Positions 1 to 4,645 of a stretch of DNA of 5,083 nucleotides are shown here, one piece after another. This DNA is from Caldisericota bacterium (GTDB taxonomy: Bacteria > CAIJMQ01 > JAADFP01). The notes beneath the pieces were generated by a model. The model saw only the letters and a list, made by a program, of their open reading frames with translations. It ran no database searches and was not told the DNA's origin. The position numbers and the translations under genes were made by a program. How positions within the stretch are numbered: the stretch's first letter is position 1; each line of letters starts with the position of its first letter. Where the stretch lies: contig JAADFP010000136.1 in the NCBI GenBank assembly GCA_013152825.1, positions 713 to 5,795 of the forward strand. Reading direction: 5' to 3'.

Positions 1-58
1 TTTTGCCTCCTGTATCATCCATGCTCTCCTTTGTCATTCCCGCGCAAGCGGGAATCCA
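1..58 (+). repeat. Left copy of a 58-bp direct repeat flanking the gad operon
   Basis: This block matches 3587-3644 in the same orientation at 53 of 58 positions, starting TTTTGCCTCCTGTATCATC. Its right part contains the first REP-type hairpin. The mismatches fall at 20, 31, 43, 48 and 57, and those at 43 and 48 are a compensatory pair in the hairpin stem. The two copies bracket gadC-gadB. The block starts at the window edge, so it may extend further left. Confidence 0.85.
33..57 (+). repeat. Solo REP-type hairpin (copy A)
   Basis: This is a GTCAT-headed palindrome with an 8-bp perfect stem (36-43 with 48-55) and a GCAA loop. It resembles REP/dRS3-type palindromes, which are known as dispersed intergenic repeats in many bacteria and are often tied to REP-associated tyrosine transposases. 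Unlike copies B to E it has no inverted partner within 100 bp. No transposase gene is present in the window. Confidence 0.85.
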
Positions 59-84
59 CTTCCTGCACCTCCCCCCTTACTACT

Positions 85-120
85 CCTGCCCATCTCCCGA
101 TAGATATTGGGACAGGCAGG
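85..120 (+). repeat. Nested hairpin, second repeat family
   Basis: An outer 6-bp helix, CCTGCC (85-90) with GGCAGG (115-120), encloses an inner helix CCCGATA (96-102) with TATTGGG (105-111) that contains one G-T pair. Related hairpins with a CCCGA…TCGGG core lie at 3358-3385, 3499-3529, 3896-3915 and 3983-4002. There is no T-tract after it, so it is not a canonical intrinsic terminator. Confidence 0.65.
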
Positions 121-133
121 TTTGTGCCTATCA

Positions 134-168
134 CTCACTTCTCACTATTTACTGCTTACTATTTACCC
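134..168 (+). repeat. Degenerate heptanucleotide array (YTYACTR type)
   Basis: Five consecutive 7-mers can be read: CTCACTT, CTCACTA, TTTACTG, CTTACTA and TTTACCC. The same unit forms a five-copy array at 4090-4124. Both arrays lie just upstream of a sigma70-like promoter; here the array ends 5 bp before the -35 box. It resembles the short tandemly repeated heptamers described in cyanobacteria and other genomes. Confidence 0.7.
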
Positions 169-173
169 AAAAT

Positions 174-203
174 TTGACATTTACCCTTTTTTCAACATAC
201 AAT
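174..203 (+). promoter_or_regulatory. Sigma70-type promoter for gadC-gadB
   Basis: A perfect -35 box TTGACA (174-179) is followed after 18 bp by TACAAT (198-203), a 5/6 match to the -10 consensus. The predicted start is near 210, giving a leader of about 200 nt before the gadC ATG. No other promoter of this quality is seen upstream of gadC. The near-consensus boxes suggest basal vegetative expression, with any acid control acting through the leader or an unseen regulator. This is inferred from motif match only. Confidence 0.65.
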
Positions 204-408
204 CTAAAGACAGCCAATAAGGATTAAGTGTGATTTTCTCAAATTATGCTCAAATACAGGCCATTTCCCGGGTAAACATCCGGGTAAACATAGGGAAACC
301 TTACAGTATAGATACCAGAGAGATCAGTAAACAACAATCTAACCCTTTTGAGCATCAACATCTACTGCAAGGTGTCTTAGAAACCCGATTGATGAGGAGG
401 AGATAACC
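204..408 (+). other. Long untranslated leader of gadC
   Basis: No gene is seen between the promoter and the gadC start. The leader contains a 9-bp perfect inverted repeat, ATGCTCAAA (246-254) with TTTGAGCAT (347-355), which could close a domain of about 110 nt. It also holds a 12-bp tandem duplication (268-291). I recognise no known riboswitch class. A strong Shine-Dalgarno AGGAGG (395-400) sits 8 nt before the ATG and outside the 9-bp helix. Confidence 0.4.
268..291 (+). repeat. 12-bp tandem duplication in the gadC leader
   Basis: CCGGGTAAACAT occurs twice back to back, at 268-279 and 280-291, with no mismatch. It lies inside the leader between the arms of the 246-254/347-355 inverted repeat. 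It could be a simple replication-slippage duplication, like the 11-bp one in gadB, or a paired protein-binding site. The sequence does not decide between these. Confidence 0.9.
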
Positions 409-1857
409 ATGCAAAAACCAACTACGAAAAAGATGACGGTATTTACACTCTCAATGATGACAGTAGCAGCAGTATGCAGTCTAAGAGGACTGCCTATGAT
501 GGCAAAAGAAGGACTTTCCATGATTTCTTATATCCTGTTTGCCGCAGTGATGTTTCTGCTGCCAGCCTCTTTAGTTGCGGCAGAGTTAGGGGGGGCATTC
601 AGTAAAGAGAGAGGCGGCATATATACCTGGGTGAAAGCAGCATTTGGCTCACGTTGGGGTTTTACGGCTATCTGGCTGCAGTGGATTCAAAATGTAGTCT
701 GGTATCCTACAGTGCTGGCCTTTGCTGCCGGAGCACTGGCCTATCTTTTTATGGCTCCAGAACTGGCAGGAAAGGGGATTTACACCGGAACCATCATTCT
801 TATCTGCTATTGGGGAGCTACCTTTATTACCCTGGCCGGGACAAAAGTAGTGAGCTCGGTAACAAAATACGGGGTTCTGTTAGGAACAGTATTGCCGGGT
901 GTCATGATTATCGTCTTAGGTATTTTGTGGCTGGTGCAGGGAAACCCGCTTCAGTTTATGACAGCGAGCACGAGCATTGCTGCAGCGGGACATGGAGCCA
1001 GGGAAATGGTTCATCCGCGTCTATTCCCACACATTACTGGTCTGGGCAACATAGCATTCCTGGCCGGGATTATTCTGCTGTTTGCCGGCGTTGAGGTACA
1101 CGCTGTTCACGCGAATGAATTAAAAGACCCTGCAAAACAATTCCCAGAAAGCATGTTTCTGGCCATGGCCATCATATTTTTCCTTTTTACTCTGGGATCC
1201 CTTTCTGTTGCAGCCGTGATACCTGCCCAAGAAATTAGTCTCACAGCAGGTTTGATGCAGGCATTCAGCCAGTTGTTGGCAAAGTTTCATATTGAATTCC
1301 TCACCCCTGTCATCGGGCTACTGGTAGCATTCGGCGCCATTGGCGGGGTTATGTCCTGGATTAGCGGCCCAAGTCGCGGTTTGTTAGAAACAGCCAAGCA
1401 AGGCGAAATTCCACCATTTATGGCAAAGACCAATAAAAATGGGATGCAGGTGAATATCCTGATTATCCAGGGAATCATTGTCACCTTATTGGCCCTATTG
1501 TATTTCATCATGGATAACGTGAGTGTAGCCTTTTTCGTTCTATCTGCCATGACCATCACTCTCTATCTCACCATGTATATCATGATGTACGCAGCAGCCA
1601 TTAAATTGCGTTATACAAGGCCTGATTTGCCTCGTTCCTATAAGGTGCCGGGTGGATTATACGGCTTGTGTGCGGTGGCTGGCATTGGCCTCCTGGGTGT
1701 TATATTCTCTCTAATAGTTGGGTTTTTCCCGCCAACGAATCTCCCCGTAGGCAATCCTGTATTATACGTGGGATTAGTTGCTTCCGGGATGGTTATATTC
1801 ATCGGGTTGCCATTATGGATTAATAAAATAAAAAAACCCGCATGGAAGGAACAGTAA
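409..1857 (+). CDS. gadC: GadC-like glutamate/GABA antiporter (APC superfamily)
   Basis: Inner-membrane amino-acid antiporter expected to exchange external glutamate for cytoplasmic GABA in the acid-resistance cycle. The 482-residue product is strongly hydrophobic with about 12 membrane segments. GadC-family landmarks are visible: GVEVHAVHANELKDP (227-241), IPAQEISLTAG (271-281), SWISGPSRG (316-324) and TNKNGMQV (341-348), each alignable to E. coli GadC from memory. The ATG has AGGAGG 8 nt upstream. gadB begins 30 nt after the stop, so the two are probably cotranscribed, with gadC first (E. coli has gadB first). E. coli GadC has 511 residues, the last ~35 forming a plug that closes the pore at neutral pH. 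This protein stops about 11 residues after the last membrane segment, at KKPAWKEQ, so the plug is absent. The residue aligned with E. coli Glu304 is Gly313. Substrate assignment rests on family plus the gadB neighbour; another decarboxylation-product antiporter is possible. Confidence 0.85.
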   Translation: MQKPTTKKMTVFTLSMMTVAAVCSLRGLPMMAKEGLSMISYILFAAVMFLLPASLVAAELGGAFSKERGGIYTWVKAAFGSRWGFTAIWLQWIQNVVWYPTVLAFAAGALAYLFMAPELAGKGIYTGTIILICYWGATFITLAGTKVVSSVTKYGVLLGTVLPGVMIIVLGILWLVQGNPLQFMTASTSIAAAGHGAREMVHPRLFPHITGLGNIAFLAGIILLFAGVEVHAVHANELKDPAKQFPESMFLAMAIIFFLFTLGSLSVAAVIPAQEISLTAGLMQAFSQLLAKFHIEFLTPVIGLLVAFGAIGGVMSWISGPSRGLLETAKQGEIPPFMAKTNKNGMQVNILIIQGIIVTLLALLYFIMDNVSVAFFVLSAMTITLYLTMYIMMYAAAIKLRYTRPDLPRSYKVPGGLYGLCAVAGIGLLGVIFSLIVGFFPPTNLPVGNPVLYVGLVASGMVIFIGLPLWINKIKKPAWKEQ

Positions 1858-1887
1858 TGGATTTAATAGAGGAAAGGAGGATAAATT

Positions 1888-3293
1888 ATGGCACTGCATG
1901 AAAGAGACAAGGTAAGGGCGAATCTCCTGGATGATGTGTTTGCGTCTCCAGATTTTTCTGTCAGGATGCCTAAGTATAAATTTCCTGAAGATGAGCATAA
2001 CCCTCGTCACATTCGTCAACTGGTGCACGATGAATTGATGTTAGACGGCAATGCGCGTCAGAACCTGGCTACATTTTGTTCCACCTGGATAGAGCCGGAG
2101 GTTCACCAGCTCATGGACGAGTGCATAGCTAAGAACATGATTGACAAAGATGAATATCCTCAGACAGCGGAGATTGAATCACGCTGTGTGCATATGTTGA
2201 CAGATTTGTGGAATGCGCCGGACAAAGCCAATGCTATCGGATGCTCTACTACTGGTTCCAGTGAAGCAGCTATGTTAGGTGGTTTGGCTATGAAATGGCG
2301 GTGGCGAGAGAAGATGCGTGCCCAGGGTAAACCAACCGACAAGCCCAACATGGTTTGTGGTCCGGTACAGATTTGCTGGCATAAATTCGCCCGATACTGG
2401 GATATTGAACTAAGAGAGATTCCTATGGAAGGCGATCGGCTGATTATGACGCCCGAAGAGGTCATCAAACGCTGCGACGAAAATACCATAGGGGTAATTC
2501 CCACCTTAGGCGTCACCTTCACCTGCCAGTACGAACCGGTCAAGGAGGTAGCTGAAGCTCTGGACCAGCTTCAAAAGGATACCGGCCTGGATATCCCCAT
2601 ACATGTAGATGCTGCCAGTGGTGGTTTCCTGGCGCCTTTTGTAGAGCCCGAGTTGGTGTGGGATTTTCGCCTGCCCCGGGTAAAATCGATTAATGCCTCC
2701 GGGCACAAGTTTGGACTGGCACCACTTGGTGTTGGCTGGGTGGTCTGGCGAGATAAAAAATATTTACCCGATGACTTGATTTTCTGGGTCAACTATCTGG
2801 GGGGCAACATGCCCACCTTTGCGCTGAATTTTTCCCGACCCGGGGGGCAAATAGTAGCCCAGTACTACAATTTCCTGAGGTTAGGTAGAGAAGGCTACCG
2901 CAAAATTCAGCAGTCCTGCTACGATACCGCTGCCTATTTAGCTGATGAAATCGGGAAGATGGAGCTGTTCAAAGTTATTTATAACGGTAGAGGCGGCATC
3001 CCGGCTGTTTGCTGGTCATTAAAAGATGGGATAAATCCTGGATTTACCCTGGATTTACCCTTTACGATCTTGCAGACCGCCTGCGAAGCCGCGGCTGGCA
3101 GGTTCCAGCCTACTCCATGCCCCCAAATAGACAGGATCTGGTGGTGCAGCGTATCCTGGTGCGCCACGGGGTGAGCCAGGATCTTGGCACTATGCTCCTG
3201 AATGACATGCGGCGGTGTATTGATTATTTCAAGAAGAATCCGGTTGCCACACCGCTTACCGAGGAAACTGCGGGAGGCTACAAGCACAGCTGA
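1888..3293 (+). pseudogene. gadB: Glutamate decarboxylase, frameshifted by an 11-bp tandem duplication
   Basis: PLP-dependent cytoplasmic enzyme converting glutamate to GABA and CO2 while consuming a proton. The ATG has AGGAGG 7 nt upstream. Similarity to E. coli GadB is very high throughout: GNARQNLATF with Thr62 and Asp86 (substrate pocket), SS at 124-125 (phosphate), WHKFARYW with His165 (stacks on PLP), Asp241, and SGHKFG with the Schiff-base Lys274. As written, the frame is correct to residue 388, then adds 40 unrelated residues and stops at 3172-3174 (428 aa). The true continuation, starting GFTLYDLADRL, lies in another frame and ends at 3291-3293. Deleting one 11-bp repeat unit restores a 464-residue protein (E. 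coli 466), including the penultimate His that in E. coli blocks the active site at neutral pH. The lost 76 residues belong to the C-terminal domain, so the truncated form is probably inactive or unstable. An assembly error is an alternative. Confidence 0.92.
3037..3061 (+). repeat. 11-bp tandem duplication that breaks gadB
   Basis: CCTGGATTTACCCT occurs at 3037-3050 and again at 3048-3061, a 25-bp tract of period 11. Eleven is not a multiple of three, so the reading frame shifts. With one unit removed, the codons read Asn-Pro-Gly-Phe-Thr-Leu-Tyr-Asp-Leu, matching the GadB family (E. coli DPGYTLYDL). The duplicated copy itself encodes nothing expected in GadB, so it is an insertion. Confidence 0.95.
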
Positions 3294-3308
3294 ATTCGCT
3301 GGCAACTA

Positions 3309-3326
3309 TTTCCCGACAAAGGGAAA
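3309..3326 (+). other. Small stem-loop after gadB, weak terminator candidate
   Basis: TTTCCC (3309-3314) pairs with GGGAAA (3321-3326) around a 6-nt loop, 15 nt after the gadB stop. A short T-run appears only at 3338-3341, too far for a canonical rho-independent terminator. It may end the operon weakly or protect the 3' end. Evidence is limited to the pairing. Confidence 0.25.
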
Positions 3327-3357
3327 GGAGGGATTGCTTTTCTGTCATACAGAAGCC

Positions 3358-3385
3358 CCCGACACATGTCGAGAGGACAGGCAGG
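3358..3385 (+). repeat. Second-family hairpin with GACAGGCAGG tail
   Basis: CCCGAC (3358-3363) pairs with GTCGAG (3368-3373) with one mismatch around ACAT, and is followed by GACAGGCAGG (3376-3385). The same tail follows the hairpin at 96-111, tying these two copies to one family. Confidence 0.6.
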
Positions 3386-3404
3386 TATGATAGGTAGGGG
3401 TTAG

Positions 3405-3471
3405 GTAAACTCTAAACTCAAAATTCTAAACTCTAAGTAAACTCAAAAGCTAAATACTCAAACCCAAAACC
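3405..3471 (+). repeat. Degenerate heptanucleotide array (CTAAACT type)
   Basis: Units with period 7 are readable: GTAAACT (3405), CTAAACT (3412), CAAAATT (3419) and CTAAACT (3426), then after a 4-nt phase slip GTAAACT (3437) and CAAAAGC (3444), decaying after that. A shorter relative lies at 3944-3971. No coding or regulatory role is apparent. Confidence 0.65.
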
Positions 3472-3498
3472 TTCCGTAGGGACCCTCTCAACATACCG

Positions 3499-3529
3499 CC
3501 TGCCCGATATACGTCGGGAAGTGGGCAGG
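3499..3529 (+). repeat. Second-family hairpin with outer CCTGCCC/GGGCAGG helix
   Basis: The outer 7-bp helix is CCTGCCC (3499-3505) with GGGCAGG (3523-3529). An alternative inner helix pairs CCCGA (3503-3507) with TCGGG (3514-3518). The two foldings share bases 3503-3505 and are mutually exclusive. It resembles the nested hairpin at 85-120. Confidence 0.6.
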
Positions 3530-3586
3530 TGCGTCGGGATGCGAATCGGTTTTCGTAGCTCGGGCAACGTCCTTACCCCGCTTTAT

Positions 3587-3644
3587 TTTTGCCTCCTGTA
3601 TCATCTATGCTCTCCTCTGTCATTCCCGTGCAAACGGGAATCTA
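3587..3644 (+). repeat. Right copy of the 58-bp direct repeat
   Basis: This matches 1-58 at 53 of 58 positions in the same orientation. Its last 26 bases are REP copy B, which opens the first paired element (3619-3718). The left copy lacks that continuation, so the two copies share only this block. Confidence 0.85.
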
Positions 3645-3718
3645 TATCATCCACACATACACATAATATTGCTTTTCCATGCTTTATTTTCCTGGATACC
3701 CGCTTTCGCGGGTATGAC
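3619..3718. repeat. Paired-palindrome (REPIN-like) element 1, about 100 bp
   Basis: The element begins with GTCAT and ends with ATGAC. Hairpin B has stem 3622-3629/3634-3641 and loop GCAA. Hairpin C, inverted, has stem 3696-3703/3708-3715 and loop TTTC, the complement of GAAA. The spacer holds a 25-bp core (3653-3677) identical to that in element 2. Two REP-type hairpins in opposite orientation match the REPIN architecture known from Pseudomonas and enterobacteria, mobilised in trans by RAYT transposases; that link is inferred here. Confidence 0.85.
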
Positions 3719-3776
3719 AGGCAACCTGGTGCTTTGTTTTATGGTTTTATGTCTCCATCTTCTATTTTTGGGCTTT

Positions 3777-3874
3777 GTCATTCCTGCGAAAGCAGGAATC
3801 CACTTCATGAACACATACACATAATATTGCTTTTCATTCTCACTCTTCTGGATACCTGCTTGCGCAGGTATGAC
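3777..3874. repeat. Paired-palindrome (REPIN-like) element 2, about 98 bp
   Basis: This has the same organisation as element 1. Hairpin D has stem 3780-3787/3792-3799 and loop GAAA. Inverted hairpin E has stem 3852-3859/3864-3871 and loop TTGC, the complement of GCAA. The core at 3811-3835 is identical to 3653-3677 over 25 bp, while the arms differ mostly by compensatory changes. This marks the whole ~100-bp unit, rather than the single hairpin, as the repeated entity. Confidence 0.85.
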
Positions 3875-3895
3875 ATATAGGGAGGCCTGCGCGTG

Positions 3896-3938
3896 CTCCT
3901 GACATGTGTCGGGAGGGCTTTCGCGGGTAAGACAGGCA
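3896..3938 (+). repeat. Chimera of a second-family hairpin and a REP half-site
   Basis: CTCCTGAC (3896-3903) pairs with GTCGGGAG (3908-3915), with one T-G pair, around ATGT. It runs straight into 3917-3938, which matches 21 of 22 bases of 3702-3723, the right half of hairpin C with its flank. The left half of that REP is missing. It looks like a truncated element joined to another repeat. Confidence 0.65.
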
Positions 3939-3943
3939 TCAGG

Positions 3944-3971
3944 GTAAACTCTAAACAACAAACCCTAAACA
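3944..3971 (+). repeat. Short CTAAACT-type heptamer array
   Basis: Four units with period 7 are seen: GTAAACT, CTAAACA, ACAAACC and CTAAACA. They are related to the array at 3405-3471. Confidence 0.6.
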
Positions 3972-3982
3972 TTCGAAGAAGT

Positions 3983-4002
3983 CTCCCGACATACGTCGGG
4001 AG
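3983..4002 (+). repeat. Second-family hairpin, perfect 8-bp stem
   Basis: CTCCCGAC (3983-3990) pairs perfectly with GTCGGGAG (3995-4002) around ATAC. No T-tract follows. It is the best-preserved member of the CCCGAC-N4-GTCGGG family in the window. Confidence 0.75.
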
Positions 4003-4089
4003 AGTCATCGGACCTAAATAAATCACAAATCTGAAACTTTCTACCAGGGGACCAGGCCTACCAGGATACTAAGAAACCAGGATTACCCA

Positions 4090-4124
4090 TTCACTATTCA
4101 CTGCTCACTGCTTACTGTTCACTA
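4090..4124 (+). repeat. Heptanucleotide array (YTYACTR type), right copy
   Basis: Five in-phase 7-mers are seen: TTCACTA, TTCACTG, CTCACTG, CTTACTG and TTCACTA. They differ mainly at pyrimidine positions 1 and 3 and purine position 7. It ends 28 bp before the -35 box of the MarR promoter, mirroring the array at 134-168 upstream of gadC. Confidence 0.8.
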
Positions 4125-4152
4125 CTCCTGTATAAAGGCTAAAATCTTCTCC

Positions 4153-4181
4153 TTGAGTTCTTTATTCAAATACTGTATAAT
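4153..4181 (+). promoter_or_regulatory. Sigma70-type promoter of the marR-tolC operon
   Basis: TTGAGT (4153-4158) and a perfect TATAAT (4176-4181) are separated by 17 bp, the optimal spacing. Transcription should start near 4188, giving a leader of about 25 nt. An imperfect repeat, ATAATTA (4177-4183) with TAATTAT (4191-4197), overlaps the -10 box and could be part of the operator. Confidence 0.7.
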
Positions 4182-4188
4182 TATCTTA

Positions 4189-4201
4189 CTTAATTATTAA
4201 G
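4189..4201. promoter_or_regulatory. Palindromic operator candidate for MarR autoregulation
   Basis: CTTAAT (4189-4194) and ATTAAG (4196-4201) form a perfect 6-bp inverted repeat around a single base, at the predicted transcription start. MarR dimers typically bind short AT-rich palindromes overlapping their own promoters. The position fits autorepression, but binding is inferred. Confidence 0.45.
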
Positions 4202-4208
4202 AGGGTGA
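4200..4208 (+). promoter_or_regulatory. Shine-Dalgarno that sets the MarR start at 4214
   Basis: AGAGGGTGA resembles AGGAGGTGA at 7 of 9 positions and ends 5 nt before the ATG at 4214. It overlaps the alternative GTG at 4205, which would be left without a ribosome-binding site. This favours the ATG. Confidence 0.6.
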
Positions 4209-4213
4209 AGTAT

Positions 4214-4645
4214 ATGGAAGAGCAGTTAAAAAAAGATGTAGAAAGGTTGGACAGGATTATTCTAAGTATGCAGAGAAAGATGAGAGCTAAACTTTCCAAC
4301 GAATTATCCTCCGGCAAAATCACCATTCCCCAGTTCCACATACTCTCTTATCTGGTAGAAAGGGAAAAAGCAATGATGGTAGAACTTGCCCGATACTTAA
4401 AAGTGAGTGCTTCTGCTGTAACCAGCCTGGTGGATAACCTGGTAAAGATGGGGTTTTTGAAGCGGGAGTTTTCTCCCGCAGATAGAAGAGTGATTATTGC
4501 TTCTCTCACAGCAAAAGGCAAAAAAACTGTCTTGCGTATTAGAAGCCAGTTCTGTAAGCTTTTAGAAAAGGCTTTAGAAAAGTTCACTTCCCAGGAAAGG
4601 GAAAAGCTTCTGGAGTTGATAGGGAAAATGGAGCAGCTTTTATGA
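4214..4645 (+). CDS. MarR-family winged-helix transcriptional regulator
   Basis: Cytoplasmic dimeric DNA-binding protein, 143 residues from the ATG at 4214 (146 from a GTG at 4205), the usual size for the family. N-terminal helices (about 1-33) and a charged C-terminal helical segment (about 105-143) would form the dimer interface. The winged helix runs from about 36 to 102: IPQFHILSYL, then VELARYLKVSASAVTSLVDNL (helix-turn-helix, about 56-76), then the wing with the diagnostic ADRR (89-92) and SLTAKGKK. There is one cysteine, Cys114, not at a known redox-switch position that I can assign. Its stop overlaps the start of the TolC-family gene, so it most likely represses that efflux operon and itself, released by a toxic ligand. 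The ligand cannot be told from sequence. Confidence 0.9.
   Translation: MEEQLKKDVERLDRIILSMQRKMRAKLSNELSSGKITIPQFHILSYLVEREKAMMVELARYLKVSASAVTSLVDNLVKMGFLKREFSPADRRVIIASLTAKGKKTVLRIRSQFCKLLEKALEKFTSQEREKLLELIGKMEQLL

Larger units (their letters stand above)
3294..4152. other. Gene-free, repeat-rich intergenic island
   Basis: No credible coding region is seen on either strand. The short open frames here run through palindromes and translate into repeat peptides such as VIPAQAGIQ, typical of translated REP hairpins. The island contains two paired-palindrome elements, at least four second-family hairpins, heptamer arrays and the right copy of the 58-bp direct repeat. It separates the end of gadB from the promoter of the MarR gene. 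No convincing intrinsic terminator was found after gadB. Confidence 0.8.

Noticed and set aside
3..227. Open frame of 74 codons at the left edge
   Set aside because: It runs through the REP hairpin (peptide VIPAQAGIH, a known translated-repeat artefact) and the heptamer array, has no ribosome-binding site, and reads into the gad promoter.
2160..2792. Minus-strand open frames inside gadB
   Set aside because: They are shadows of a strongly conserved coding strand and have no recognisable protein features.
3037..3065. Programmed ribosomal frameshift in gadB
   Set aside because: No slippery heptamer of the X XXY YYZ type or stimulatory structure is seen, and the exact 11-bp duplication explains the shift fully.
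3009..3293. A separate small gene after gadB
   Set aside because: Its sequence is the expected C-terminal part of GadB in another frame, starting from a TTG with no ribosome-binding site. It is part of the broken gadB.
3561..3590. Intrinsic terminator (CGGG…CCCG followed by a T-rich run)
   Set aside because: The stem is only about 4 bp with a 12-nt loop, and it lies far from the gadB stop.
3619..3874. CRISPR array
   Set aside because: The repeats are inverted pairs with conserved rather than variable spacers, and there are only two units.
3521..3961. Open frames on both strands across the repeat island
   Set aside because: They translate the palindromes on both strands (VIPAQAGIQ, LDTRFRGYD) and show no protein-like composition or start signals.
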